In this document: positions 52,158 through 61,401 of the stretch, piece after piece | How positions within the stretch are numbered: position 1 is the first letter of the stretch | Layout of the letters: each line of letters begins with the position of its first letter | Assembly (NCBI GenBank): GCA_963820095.1 | Contig: CAWFZA010000026.1 | Location: forward strand, 1 to 64,000 | Origin: Roseiarcus sp963820095 | GTDB taxonomy: Bacteria > Pseudomonadota > Alphaproteobacteria > Rhizobiales > Beijerinckiaceae | Reading direction: 5' to 3' | DNA: 64,000 nt | Position numbers and translations under genes: made by a program | Notes under the pieces: model-generated | What the model was told of the DNA's origin: nothing | The model's input: only the letters and a program-made list of their open reading frames with translations | The model's database searches: none

Positions 52158-53180
52158 GTGGATCGTCGTGAATTCATGCGCGCGAGCGGGGCCGCGGCCA
52201 CTGCCGCGCTCGTCGGGACGCCGGCTTTCGCCGAGGGCAAGCCGATCAAGATCGGTTACAACGTCGCGACGCTCGCCAACCCGTTCTTCCAGGGCATGAC
52301 CAAGGGCGTCGTCGACGCGTCGTCCAAGTTTCCCGGCATGACCCTGCTCAACACCAACGCGAATGGCGACGCCAACACGCAGTCGACGATGGTGGTCGAC
52401 CTGATCAACCAGGGCGTCGACGCCCTGATCCTCAATCCGATCAACGCCAACGCGATCGTGCCGGTGGTCCAGCAGGCCAACAAGAAGGGCATTCCGGTCT
52501 TCACCCTCGATCGCGGCGCCTCGTGCGGCCCGTGCCAGGTCAACTTCCTCGAGACCGACAATGTCGCGCTGGGCCGCGAGGGGGCGCAGTACATCATCGA
52601 CAAGCTCAAGGCCCGTTACGGCAAAATCCAGGGCAACGTGGTCGACCTCGTCGGCCTCATCGGAACGACCGCGGGCGACGATCGCGACAAGGGCTTCATG
52701 GAAGCGTTCAATAAGGCGGCGGCCGAGAATCCGGGGCTGAAGCTGGTCGCGCGCCAGGAAGGCCAGTTCGATCAGGAGAAGTCCTTCAACCTGATGAGCC
52801 AGATCATGGCGGCGAACCCGCAAATCGACGCGGTGTTCAACGGCAATGACGACAACGCTGTCGGAGCGATGCGCGCCATCCGCCAAGCCGGCCGGAACGT
52901 GCCGCTGGACGACCCCAAGCACATCATCATTGTCGGCATCGATGGGACCGAGCAGGCTTTGACCGCGATCCGCAAAGGCGAGATGGACGCGACCCTGTCT
53001 CAGAATCCGCTGACGATGGCGAGCCAGTCGGTCAAATACGTGAACGAGTACTTCAACGGCGACAAGTCGAAGATTCCGCAGCACGAGTTCTGGCCGCATA
53101 TCCTATTGACCAAGGCGAACATCGACAGCCCCGAGGTTAAGGCTTATGGCCTCTGGGCCGATGAAGTGACCAAGGGCTGA
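52158..53180 (+). CDS. Sugar ABC transporter substrate-binding protein with Tat-type signal
   Basis: A 340-aa RbsB-like protein from GTG 52158 (ribosome site AAGGAG). The signal begins MDRREFMRASGAAATAALVG, a twin-arginine motif (DRREFMR) cleaved near AFAEG, unlike the Sec signal of the first transporter's binding protein. The core has IGYNVATLANPFFQGMTKGV, NTNANGDANTQSTMVVDLIN, NPINANAIVPVVQQANKKGI and FTLDRGASCGPCQVNFLETD with a CxxC. FNGNDDNAVGAMRAIRQAGR and VGIDGTEQALTAIRKGEMDA follow. It delivers an unknown sugar or polyol to the ATPase/permease immediately downstream. Confidence 0.9.
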   Translation: MDRREFMRASGAAATAALVGTPAFAEGKPIKIGYNVATLANPFFQGMTKGVVDASSKFPGMTLLNTNANGDANTQSTMVVDLINQGVDALILNPINANAIVPVVQQANKKGIPVFTLDRGASCGPCQVNFLETDNVALGREGAQYIIDKLKARYGKIQGNVVDLVGLIGTTAGDDRDKGFMEAFNKAAAENPGLKLVARQEGQFDQEKSFNLMSQIMAANPQIDAVFNGNDDNAVGAMRAIRQAGRNVPLDDPKHIIIVGIDGTEQALTAIRKGEMDATLSQNPLTMASQSVKYVNEYFNGDKSKIPQHEFWPHILLTKANIDSPEVKAYGLWADEVTKG

Positions 53181-53197
53181 GCACCGAGGTCGGCTGA

Positions 53198-54703
53198 ATG
53201 GAAGCGTCAGTAGGCGCGGCGCCGCATCTTCTTGAGATGGACCGCGTCTCCAAGGCGTTTCTCGGCGTGCCGGTTCTGAACCAAGTGTCGCTCGCGCTCG
53301 ATGAGGGCGAGGTGCTCGGCATTGTCGGCGAGAACGGCGCCGGCAAGTCGACCCTGATGAAGATATTGGCCGGCGTCCATCAGCCGAATGAGGGAACGAT
53401 CAAGCTGGGGAGCGAGGTTTTCGCTCCCCATAATCCCCGCGACGCCCTGGATGCCGGGATCATCGTTGTCTATCAGGAGCTGAGCCAGTTCCCGGACCAG
53501 ACGGTTGCTGAAAACATCTTCGCCGGCGGTCTGCCTCGCACGGCGGCCGGAACCGTCCGTCACGGGGAGCTCATGCGCCAGGCGCGCGCCGTCCTTGATC
53601 AGGTCGGTCTCGACATTGCGCCATCGACCCGCATTCGCAATTTGTCGCTCGCCCAGCGACAACTGGTCGAGATCGGACGCGCGCTCTCGCGTCGCGCGCG
53701 GGTGATCGTTCTCGACGAGCCGACCGCGACGCTGACCTCTCACGAGGTGCACATTCTCTTCGCGACCGTCGCCAGGCTGAAGAAGACAGGAGTCGGCATC
53801 ATTTTCATCAGCCACCATCTCGAGGAGGTGTTCGAGATTTGTGACCGCGTCACCGTGATGCGTGACGGCTTGAGCGTCGAGACGCGGGCGGTTCGGGATT
53901 GGACGGAGGACTCACTCGTGCGCGCGATGGTCAATCGACCGATCAGCAGCTTTTTCCCCAAGCAGGACATCACCCTCGGCCCCCCGCTGCTCGAGGTCGA
54001 AAACCTGTCTTCGGGAGGGCGCTTCGCTGACGTCAGCTTCGACGTCCGAGCGGGTGAAATCTACGGTATCGCCGGACTTGTCGGCGCGGGGCGCACCGAA
54101 ATTCTGAAGACGATCTTTGGCGCGCTGCCGGTGACCAGCGGCCGCATTCGCGTCGAGGGCAAGGACCACATCCCCCGTTCCCCGCGCCGTTCGCTCCGGG
54201 ATGGGATGGTGCTGACGCCGGAAGATCGAAAGGCCGAAGGGCTGATCCTGCCGTTCTCCATCCGCCAAAATATCGCCCTCTCGACTCTCAAGTCCCTGTC
54301 GCGCTGGGGCATTCTCTCGTCACGGGCCATCCAGCGACTGGCGAGCGCGTCCATCGACAGTCTGCGGATCCGCGCGACGTCAGCGAGCCAGGAGGTTCGA
54401 CGCCTCTCGGGAGGCAATCAGCAGAAAGTTGTCCTTGCGCGCGCGATCAGCGCCTCGCCGCGCGTCTTTCTGCTCGACGAGCCGACGCGCGGCGTCGATG
54501 TCGGCGCCAAGGTCGAAGTCTACAATCTGATCGGCCAGCTGGCCGCCAAGGGAGCGGCTATCGTGATTGTCTCCTCGGATCTGCTCGAGCTCCTTGGCCT
54601 TTGCGACCGCATCGGCGTGATGCGCGCCGGCCGGATGGCGGGCGAGGTGGAGCGCGCGGATTTCAGCCAGGACCGTCTCATGTCTCTAGCGGCTGTCGGC
54701 TAA
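53198..54703 (+). CDS. Sugar ABC transporter ATP-binding protein (RbsA type)
   Basis: A 501-aa tandem ABC ATPase. The first cassette has GENGAGKSTLMKILAG (Walker A), VVYQELSQFPDQTVAENIFA (Q-loop), LSLAQRQLVEIGRAL (signature) and VIVLDEPTATLT (Walker B). The second has the degenerate GLVGAGRTEILKTIFGA, LSGGNQQKVVLARAI and VFLLDEPTRGVDVG. It begins 17 nt after the binding-protein gene and ends 5 nt before the permease gene. With them it forms a complete importer, paralogous to the one at 19-22.7 kb. Confidence 0.92.
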   Translation: MEASVGAAPHLLEMDRVSKAFLGVPVLNQVSLALDEGEVLGIVGENGAGKSTLMKILAGVHQPNEGTIKLGSEVFAPHNPRDALDAGIIVVYQELSQFPDQTVAENIFAGGLPRTAAGTVRHGELMRQARAVLDQVGLDIAPSTRIRNLSLAQRQLVEIGRALSRRARVIVLDEPTATLTSHEVHILFATVARLKKTGVGIIFISHHLEEVFEICDRVTVMRDGLSVETRAVRDWTEDSLVRAMVNRPISSFFPKQDITLGPPLLEVENLSSGGRFADVSFDVRAGEIYGIAGLVGAGRTEILKTIFGALPVTSGRIRVEGKDHIPRSPRRSLRDGMVLTPEDRKAEGLILPFSIRQNIALSTLKSLSRWGILSSRAIQRLASASIDSLRIRATSASQEVRRLSGGNQQKVVLARAISASPRVFLLDEPTRGVDVGAKVEVYNLIGQLAAKGAAIVIVSSDLLELLGLCDRIGVMRAGRMAGEVERADFSQDRLMSLAAVG

Positions 54704-54708
54704 GCAAC

Positions 54709-55713
54709 ATGTCGACCGACGAAAGGGCCGAGGCGCCCGTCGCCCGCGCAGCTGTCAAACGGCCGCGTTTCGGCGACTTCAGCGAGATCGCCATCGTTCT
54801 CGTTTTCGTGGCGATCGTCCTCTATCTGTCGCTCTCCACCTCGACCTTCCTGTCGGCGCCGAACATCATGGCGATCCTGGTGGCGACTTCCCTGATCGCG
54901 GTCGTCGCCTGCGGACAGACCTTTGTCATCATCACCGGCGGGATCGACCTTTCTTCCGGCTCGGTCGTCGCGCTCTCCGGCGTCATTACGGGTCTCGTGC
55001 TGCACCTGGGCGTGCCCATTTGGGCCTCCATCTGCGTGGGCGTCTTGGTCGGGCTCGCATGCGGCCTGTTCAACGGCCTCTCGATCACCTACCTCAACAT
55101 GAACCCCTTCATCGTCACGCTGGCGATGATGTCGATGGCGCGCGGCCTCGCCTTCATCACGACCAACGGGCAGACAATCTTCGGCTTCGATGACGCCTTC
55201 AATTCGATCGGCGGCGGCGTCTGGACGATACCCGGCATTGGCAGGGCGCCGGTCGCCGGCGTCATTTCCTTGGCGGCGCTCGCCATCGGCGCCTTCGTGC
55301 TGAAAAAGACTGTCTTCGGCAGCGAGGTCTACTCGGTCGGCGGTAATCGTGAAGCCGCTGTGGTCGCGGGCATTCCCGTCCGGCGCACCCAAATCCTCGT
55401 CTATGCGATTTCCGGCGCTTTGGCGGGCCTGGGGGGCGTCATCCTGACCGGGCGGCTTGATTCCGCCCAGCCGATCGCCGCGACCGGCCTAGAGCTGAAC
55501 GCGATCGCGGCCGTCGTCATCGGCGGAGCCTCGCTGTTCGGGGGCCGCGGCTCCATGCTTGGGACGATTCTGGGCGTGCTTCTCATCGGCGTGATCAACA
55601 ACGGGCTGACGCTCCACAACGTCGAGCCGTTCTGGGTCCAGTTCATTCAGGGCGCGGTGATCTTCCTCGCCGTCCTGTTCAACTCGCTCAACCAGAAGCG
55701 CCGGGGCGCGTGA
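54709..55713 (+). CDS. Sugar ABC transporter permease (RbsC type)
   Basis: A 334-aa inner-membrane protein from ATG 54709. Its ~30-residue cytoplasmic start is followed by eight to ten hydrophobic segments. Family blocks are LVATSLIAVVACGQTFVIIT, GGIDLSSGSVVALSGVI, GGNREAAVVAGIPVRRTQIL (coupling loop) and GGASLFGGRGSMLGTILGVL. It completes the second ribose-type transporter. The upstream extension of the frame overlaps the ATPase gene and was not used. A decayed paralogous permease lies directly downstream on the opposite strand, ending 4 nt away. Confidence 0.92.
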   Translation: MSTDERAEAPVARAAVKRPRFGDFSEIAIVLVFVAIVLYLSLSTSTFLSAPNIMAILVATSLIAVVACGQTFVIITGGIDLSSGSVVALSGVITGLVLHLGVPIWASICVGVLVGLACGLFNGLSITYLNMNPFIVTLAMMSMARGLAFITTNGQTIFGFDDAFNSIGGGVWTIPGIGRAPVAGVISLAALAIGAFVLKKTVFGSEVYSVGGNREAAVVAGIPVRRTQILVYAISGALAGLGGVILTGRLDSAQPIAATGLELNAIAAVVIGGASLFGGRGSMLGTILGVLLIGVINNGLTLHNVEPFWVQFIQGAVIFLAVLFNSLNQKRRGA

Positions 55714-55716
55714 GCG

Positions 55717-56487
55717 CTACCTACGGTTCACCGATACGGCGAGAATGATGATCGCGCCCTTGATGACCTCCTGGATGCCGGTCGAGAGCCCCATCATCGA
55801 GAAGGCCGAAGCCCGAGGATGCCGATGAAGATCGCGCGGACCACGGAGCCGATGATCGAACCGTAGCCGCCAAAGAGGCTTGTGCCGCCGATGATCACCG
55901 CCACGATCACATCGAGCTCGAGCCCGGCGCCCAGGGTCGGGTTGCCCGCGGTCGAGCGCGCGGCGAGCATCATGCCCGCGAGCGACGCGGTGACGCCCGA
56001 GATGACGAAGGCGGCGATCTTCGTCTCATCCGTCCGGACCCCTGAGAACCGCGCCGTGATCGATTGCCGCCGGTCGAGAGCCCCATCATCAGAAGGCCGA
56101 AGCCCGAGGATGCCGATGAAGATCGCGCGGACCACGGAGCCGATGATCGAACCGTAGCCGCCAAAGAGGCTTGTGCCGCCGATGATCACCGCCACGATCA
56201 CATCGAGCTCGAGCCCGGCGCCCAGGGTCGGGTTGCCCGCGGTCGAGCGCGCGGCGAGCATCATGCCCGCGAGCGACGCGGTGACGCCCGAGATGACGAA
56301 GGCGGCGATCTTCGTCTCATCCGTCCGGACCCCTGAGAACCGCGCCGTGATCGATTGCCGCCGGTCGCGAAGACCCTGCGAGGAGAGGCGCAAATCCGAT
56401 GAAGCGGCCAAATCTAAAAATGAAAAAGGGGGCGACCACGCCAAGGATCACTATGATCAGAGCCGGGTAAAGACCGAGCCTCGCCAT
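55717..56487 (-). pseudogene. ABC sugar permease remnant with internal tandem duplication
   Basis: Read on the minus strand, a possible start (ATG 56487) gives LGLYPALIIVILGVVAPFFI, like a first membrane helix. The middle of an RbsC-type permease is then missing. It resumes at ITARFSGVRTDETKIAAFVI, SGVTASLAGMMLAARSTAGN, LGAGLELDVIVAVIIGGTSL and FGGYGSIIGSVVRAIFIGIL. That block is repeated in tandem. The final copy ends LMMGLSTGIQEVIKGAIIIL, then AVSVNRR and stop at 55717. Frame changes occur at the joints. The gene is dead by deletion plus duplication. It would have faced the intact transporter operon tail to tail. Confidence 0.8.
55777..56359. repeat. Direct tandem duplication, two ~291-bp units
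   Basis: Unit 1 is 55777-56068 (292 bp) and unit 2 is 56069-56359 (291 bp). They appear identical except for one extra G in unit 1 (ATCATCGAGAAGG against ATCATCAGAAGG). The 8-mer GCCGGTCG begins each unit and recurs at 56360-56367 after unit 2, pointing to a short-homology duplication. The near identity implies a recent event or an assembly artefact. Confidence 0.92.
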
Positions 56488-56529
56488 CGAGTTCCGTGTC
56501 AGGCGGCCCTTAGCGCCAAGCCGAGGCCG

Positions 56530-58030
56530 TCACTCTTCCGCTTCGATCGGCTCGGGCGTCGCGCGGGCTCGCGTCTTGACCGGACGCAAGAGGAAGTCAG
56601 GCACGTGGTCGCCGAGCCCGATGACCGGCGCGTCGTCGTCACGGGCCGGGCGCTCGCGACGTTGCGGCCGGTCGCCGAAAGCAGGCGCGCGCGCCCCCGA
56701 GCTGCGCTCCGCCTCGGCCGCCGTCCGTTCGCGCGCTGGCCGCTCAGCGTGATGACGGCGGGAACTCGGGCCGGGGGTCCGGGCGCCGCTCGGGACGCTC
56801 GACCTCTTCCGCCGGGCGCGGCCGTTGAGTTCGTGTCCGCGCGCCTCCGCGCCCCTTCGACCTTTGGTCGCGCGCCGGCGCCTCGGCGTCATCTTCGGCA
56901 GGGAGCTCGGCGCCCTCCTGCCAATCGATCTTGCGCGCGATCAGCTTCTCAATCTCGGTCACCGCCTTCTGATCGATGCGCGAGACGATGGTCAACGCTT
57001 GGCCCGACTTGCCGGCGCGTCCGGTGCGCCCGATGCGATGGACGTAGTCCTCGGAGTGGTGGGGCGCGTCGTAGTTGATCACGTGGCTGACGTCGGGAAT
57101 GTCCAGGCCCCTGGCGGCGACGTCGGAGCAGACCAAGAGCTGAACCTCGCCGGCCCGGAAGGCGTCGAGCGCCGCCGTCCGCATGCGCTGGTCGAGATCG
57201 CCGTGCAACGCCAAGACCGAGAAGCCGTGCTTCTGAAGCGAACGATAGACCACCTGCACATCGCGTTTGCGATTGCAGAAGATGAGCGCGTTCTTGAAGT
57301 TTTCGGCGCCGCGGATGATGCGGCGCAAGGTCGAGCGCTTCTCTTCCGGCGATCCGCCCGAGGGAACGAGCGTTTGGGTGATGTTCTCGGCGGTCGTAGC
57401 CGCGCGGGAGACCTCGACGCGCACCGGGTTCTGAAGGAACGCATCGGCGAGGCGGGTGATTTCGGGCGGCATGGTCGCCGAAAAGAACAGCGTCTGGCGC
57501 GTGAACGGCACCAGCTTGCAGATGCGCTCGATGTCCGGGATGAAGCCCATGTCGAGCATGCGGTCGGCTTCGTCGATGACGAGAATCTCGATCGCATTCA
57601 GGAGCAACCCGCCGCGCTCGGTAAAATCGAGAAGGCGGCCGGGAGTGGCGATGACGACGTCCGCGCCGCGCGCGATCTTGGTCTCCTGATCGCCGAACGA
57701 GACGCCGCCGATCAGGAGCGCAAGGTTCAGCTTGTGGTTAATTCCGTATTTGCCGAACGCCTCCTCCACCTGGGCGGCGAGCTCGCGCGTCGGCTCCAGG
57801 ATGAGCGTGCGCGGCATGCGGGCGCGGGCGCGGCCGCGCTCCAACGCCGACAGCATCGGCAGAGTGAACGCGGCTGTCTTGCCGGTGCCGGTCTGGGCGA
57901 TGCCCAAGACATCCCGTCCTTGGAGCGCATAGGGAATGGCTTGTTCTTAAATCGGCGTCGGCGTGTCATAGCCCGACGCTTCAACGGCTTTGAGCACTTT
58001 CTCGCTCAGGCCGAGTTCGCTAAATTTCAT
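56530..58030 (-). pseudogene. DEAD-box RNA helicase (RhlE-like) with in-frame stop and +1 frameshift
   Basis: From ATG 58030 it reads MKFSELGLSEKVLKAVEASG, then YDTPTPI and a TAA. The RhlE Q motif would have Gln here (PTPIQ), so CAA has become TAA. The frame then continues EQAIPYALQGRDVLGIAQTG, TGKT (Walker A), ILVIDEADRMLDMG (DEAD), LFFSATMP (SAT), ARGLDIPDVSHVINYD and YVHRIGRTGRAGKSG. Near 56760 one extra base shifts the phase. The other phase ends with the RhlE-type tail VIGLGDHVPDFLLRPVKTRA. The span of 1501 nt is 500 codons plus one. A TTG at 57907 could restart translation but would omit the Q motif. Confidence 0.85.
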
Positions 58031-58321
58031 CTGTTCTCGCTTGCGCGAATGCCTCGCATCCGCTGTTTTGCAATATGGGAGCCTCGGTGGACCGCATCAA
58101 TGCGGTGCGGATCCTGGCGCGCAAGCTTCGCGCCCGCGTCGGAGCCTTCGTTCGCTCTCGGCGAAACTCCCCATAGATCATATGGCTGAAAAGTCAAATC
58201 AACTCGCGTGCTTCGCGTGTGCCAAGTTGTGGCTCATGCGGCGGGCCTCCACGCGCGTAACGCGCTGAGGCGGAGGCTGGTTGCGGCCAACGGTCGAAGC
58301 TGGCAATTCGAGCTCGCGATT

Positions 58322-59356
58322 TCAATGGGCGACTTCCGGCTCGGGAAAGGTCCATGCGCCGTTCAGGATCTCGGGCTTCGGACGATAGAGGCGCACGAGA
58401 TAGTTCCACGCCGGGGGAGTGGGCAGGCAATTGGGAATCGCGCCGTCGCAGCCGCCGAACTGGATGGCGAACGACCCGTCCTGCGCGGGTTTTGCGGTCA
58501 GGTTGTTGAGCGAATAGGCGTTCTGCGGATTGGGAACGAAATGGCCCTTATCGTCGTAGACGCTGATCGACCAGAAGCCTTCGACCGGCACGTCCTTGAC
58601 GGTGAGCTTGTAGATCGTCTTGCCGTCGTTGTGAGCCGGCGTCACGTTGAGATAGAGCGCCTCGTCCTCGGGATTGCCGCCCCACGCGATCGCCGATCCG
58701 ATCAGGCGGCGCACCGGGTCGACTTTCCCCCTCGGACCGAACATGCCTTTGGTGTCGGGAAGGGTCGCGCCGAGGCTGAGCAAGGCCTCCCGAACCTTGA
58801 CTTGGGTTGAGGCGTCCCAATTGGGGATGGTGAAGGTCCCGGGACCACCGGGCTGGGTGATCCTGATCGCGTCCTGCAGCGCGTGGACCGTCTCGATGTC
58901 CTTGGGGTCGTTCGGATCGACCAGGATGCGGACGCCGACAAGGATGTAGCGCGTTCCGATCTCATCCCTGGTCAGCGTACGGACGGCGGCGCCGTAGTGA
59001 ACCTCGGGGGTGTACTCGTCTTCGTCGATCACCTGCATCGATAGAAACCGCTTGCCCGAGTTGGGCAGAGTGATGGTCACCGGGCCCGCATCGAGGTCGA
59101 ACACCGCCGCCGAATAGAGCGTATCGCGATTCATCCGAATGACCGTCTGCTTGGCGATCGGCGTCGGCTCGCGGCGATGCATGAATTTGCCGAAGCCGCC
59201 GTCCTTGACCACGCCGCTGAAATAAAGATCGGACTCGGCGCGGACGAAATTGTCGGGAGTTACGGGGATCGGCTTGCCGGCGTCAGCGGCGTACGTGGCG
59301 CCCGAGGGGAAGACGAGCGCTAAGAGCAGGGGCAGGGCAGGGAGGAACGATTTCAT
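58322..59356 (-). CDS. DUF1254/DUF1214 domain exported protein
   Basis: A 344-aa protein with a signal peptide (MKSFLPALPLLLALVFPSGA, cleavage at TYAAD). Family blocks are IPVTPDNFVRAESDLYFSGV, TVIRMNRDTLYSAAVFDLDA, GPVTITLPNSGKRFLSMQVI and DEDEYTPEVHYGAAVRTLTR in the DUF1254 part. In the DUF1214 part they are DVPVEGFWSISVYDDKGHFV, NAYSLNNLTAKPAQDGSF, and the terminal NYLVRLYRPKPEILNGAWTF. Paralogues abound in Proteobacteria. They are predicted periplasmic and have no firm function. It is a single gene. Confidence 0.88.
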   Translation of the reverse strand: MKSFLPALPLLLALVFPSGATYAADAGKPIPVTPDNFVRAESDLYFSGVVKDGGFGKFMHRREPTPIAKQTVIRMNRDTLYSAAVFDLDAGPVTITLPNSGKRFLSMQVIDEDEYTPEVHYGAAVRTLTRDEIGTRYILVGVRILVDPNDPKDIETVHALQDAIRITQPGGPGTFTIPNWDASTQVKVREALLSLGATLPDTKGMFGPRGKVDPVRRLIGSAIAWGGNPEDEALYLNVTPAHNDGKTIYKLTVKDVPVEGFWSISVYDDKGHFVPNPQNAYSLNNLTAKPAQDGSFAIQFGGCDGAIPNCLPTPPAWNYLVRLYRPKPEILNGAWTFPEPEVAH

Positions 59357-59723
59357 TCTGTCGCGAAACCCATGGCGGGACCGCAGCCCGAGTCTGTCGG
59401 CGAGCTCGGCGCTACCGGGCGAATTGGGCCATTTCGAGGGCTAACGCAGGCTTTCTAGGCTCGGGTCCCGCGCCAACGCGGACGAAAGCGGCAAACCGCT
59501 CCGTCATTCTAGCCGTCTTGGTGTTGGCCTTAACGGGGCCGCGCGCATCCACCCGTGGTGAAATGAGGCGAGAGGGAACACCCTGCGGCCCCTTCGACGT
59601 CCTCCCGTCGCCTGCGGATCGGCGGGGCGCGCAAATCAGGAGCGCAAGAGGTTGCGCAAAAGCGCAGTCAAGCCTTGAAATCGCTGGCGCGCGTAAACTT
59701 TGTGCACACCCCATTCGGGCTTC
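59357..59723. other. Intergenic, no gene seen
   Basis: These 367 nt separate the DUF1254 gene start from the end of rplI, both on the minus strand. An open frame at 59412-59714 is Arg/Pro-rich and has no family or start context. The region should contain the terminator of the rpsF operon and the promoter of the DUF1254 gene, but I could not fix either. Confidence 0.4.
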
Positions 59724-60296
59724 CTACTGCTCGAAGCTGGCGTTGGGACCCGCCTCGGCCAGCGCGCGGCCGACTTCGAGCCCGAGGTCGTCCATCGAGG
59801 TCTGCTCGCGCACCGTCAGGTCTTCGCCCTTGGCCTGACGTTCGGCCTGTTCGGGCGAGCGGGCGACATTGACGGTCACCTTCAACTCGACCTCGGGATG
59901 CAGGTGAACCGGAACGCTGTGCAGACCGAGGGTCTTGATCGGGTGCTGGATCGCGACGTGACCGCGCTCGACCTTGTGCTTGGCGGCGGTCAGCGCCTCG
60001 GCGATGTCGCGCGCCGACACCGAGCCATAGAGCTGTCCCGTCTCGCCGGCTTGTCGAATAATCACCACCGCGACGCCGTCGAGCTTGGCCGCGACCTCGT
60101 TTGCGCTGCGCTTGAGTTCGTTGTTGCGCGCCTCGAGATCGGCGCGGCGGACCTCGAATTTTTTCTTGTTGGCGTCGGTCGCGCGCAACGCCTTGCCGCG
60201 CGGCAGAAGGAAATTGCGGGCGTATCCGTCCTTCACCCGCACCGTGTCGCCGATATGTCCGAGCTTACCTACGCGCTCGAGCAAAATTACATCCAT
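59724..60296 (-). CDS. rplI: 50S ribosomal protein L9
   Basis: A 190-aa protein (bL9). The N-terminal rRNA-binding domain MDVILLERVGKLGHIGDTVR, VKDGYARNFLLPRGKALRAT is followed by the connecting helix (RRADLEARNNELKRSANEVA) and the C-terminal domain (LYGSVSARDIAEALTAAKHK, LGLHSVPVHLHPEVELKVTV). The C-terminal extension past residue ~150 (ARSPEQAERQAKGEDLTVRE) is usual in alphaproteobacteria. It is last in rpsF-rpsR-DUF2232-rplI, 3 nt after the DUF2232 gene. Confidence 0.97.
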   Translation of the reverse strand: MDVILLERVGKLGHIGDTVRVKDGYARNFLLPRGKALRATDANKKKFEVRRADLEARNNELKRSANEVAAKLDGVAVVIIRQAGETGQLYGSVSARDIAEALTAAKHKVERGHVAIQHPIKTLGLHSVPVHLHPEVELKVTVNVARSPEQAERQAKGEDLTVREQTSMDDLGLEVGRALAEAGPNASFEQ

Positions 60297-60299
60297 GAT

Positions 60300-61283
60300 C
60301 TATCTCCTGTTGGGTCCAGTGGTCGGGGAGGCGATGAGGGCCGCGCGCGAGCGCAGCTTGAGGAACGCGTCGATGACGCCGAGGCCAGCAAGGACCGGAA
60401 GGGTGTATTTGGCGCGCAGAACGCAGCAGGCGTAGAGCGCAACCAGCATGAGAGGCCGCATCTTGAGACCGCGCGACAGCGCGTGCGCGACCGCGAGGCC
60501 CTGCAGCGCCAACGCAGTTCCCAGGCCTCCGACGCCAATGGAGAAATATTGCGCGGTCGGAACGGGCAAGGCGTATGCGCCAGCGACGCAGACAAGCAAC
60601 GCAACGCCCAGTGGCCACGGAAGCGCAAGGGACGCAGGCAGGTCCGGCCACGGCCGTGGAAGATTGTGCGACAATTGGGTCGAACGGGCCGCGGCGTAGA
60701 GATTGACGCACAGCATGATCAGCGTCGAGGCGGCGATCGCGGGCGGGCCGTAACGCACCAGCGCCTCGGCGAACTCACGCGCGGTGAGATTGCCCGGCGC
60801 GCCCTCAAAGGCGTCGCCGGCGAGGGCGGTGATCGCCTCCGTGACCTGGCGCGCGCCTTCCCGGTAGCCGCCATAGTGCACGATGACGGTCGTCAGCACG
60901 GCGACGCCGCCAAGCATTCCGAGCATCGCCGCCAGAGAGACGATGGCGCCGACCGGCGGGTGGACCGGCGTATCCGGCTTCAGCCGCCTGAGATACCGCG
61001 CCAGGGGCGTGACCGAAAAGGCCGCCAAGACCCAGGCGGGAGCCGCGACCGAGCCGGCGAACACCAGGGCCGACAAGGGCTCGGCGACCACGGCGAGCAC
61101 CGCGATCGAGATCGCCGCGGCGATCGCTCCGCCGTCGAGGCCCCAGCCAAGGGTCGCGATCATGATCGGCAGCGGCGCGAGATACGCGAGCGTCATCGCG
61201 AGCAGGCTCGACTGGGCGCTCACCGCAAACAACAGCGCGGCTGCGCATCCAGCTCCGATGGCGACGACAAAGCGATGAAACAT
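60300..61283 (-). CDS. DUF2232 integral membrane protein
   Basis: A 327-aa protein with eight or nine hydrophobic segments, such as FVVAIGAGCAAALLFAVSAQ, LAYLAPLPIMIATLGWGLDG, AVLAVVAEPLSALVFAGSVA, IAASTLIMLCVNLYAAARST and YFSIGVGGLGTALALQGLAV. Genes of this family sit between rpsR and rplI in most alphaproteobacteria, exactly as here, and the function is unknown. Tight coupling to rplI (3 nt) suggests ribosome-linked expression rather than a ribosomal role. Confidence 0.88.
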   Translation of the reverse strand: MFHRFVVAIGAGCAAALLFAVSAQSSLLAMTLAYLAPLPIMIATLGWGLDGGAIAAAISIAVLAVVAEPLSALVFAGSVAAPAWVLAAFSVTPLARYLRRLKPDTPVHPPVGAIVSLAAMLGMLGGVAVLTTVIVHYGGYREGARQVTEAITALAGDAFEGAPGNLTAREFAEALVRYGPPAIAASTLIMLCVNLYAAARSTQLSHNLPRPWPDLPASLALPWPLGVALLVCVAGAYALPVPTAQYFSIGVGGLGTALALQGLAVAHALSRGLKMRPLMLVALYACCVLRAKYTLPVLAGLGVIDAFLKLRSRAALIASPTTGPNRR

Positions 61284-61401
61284 GCCGAGCGCTGTCCCGC
61301 GTTCACGTGCGGTTAGAAGGGGGCCGCCGACCCGCCTCCAACTGCCGCCGCGGTCGAAGGCGGCGGATTCGAAATTCAGGCGCGGCGACGCCTACCTGTC
61401 G

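Noticed and set aside
59412..59714. Open frame between the DUF1254 gene and rplI
   Set aside because: Arg/Pro/Ala composition typical of non-coding GC-rich sequence and no start context.
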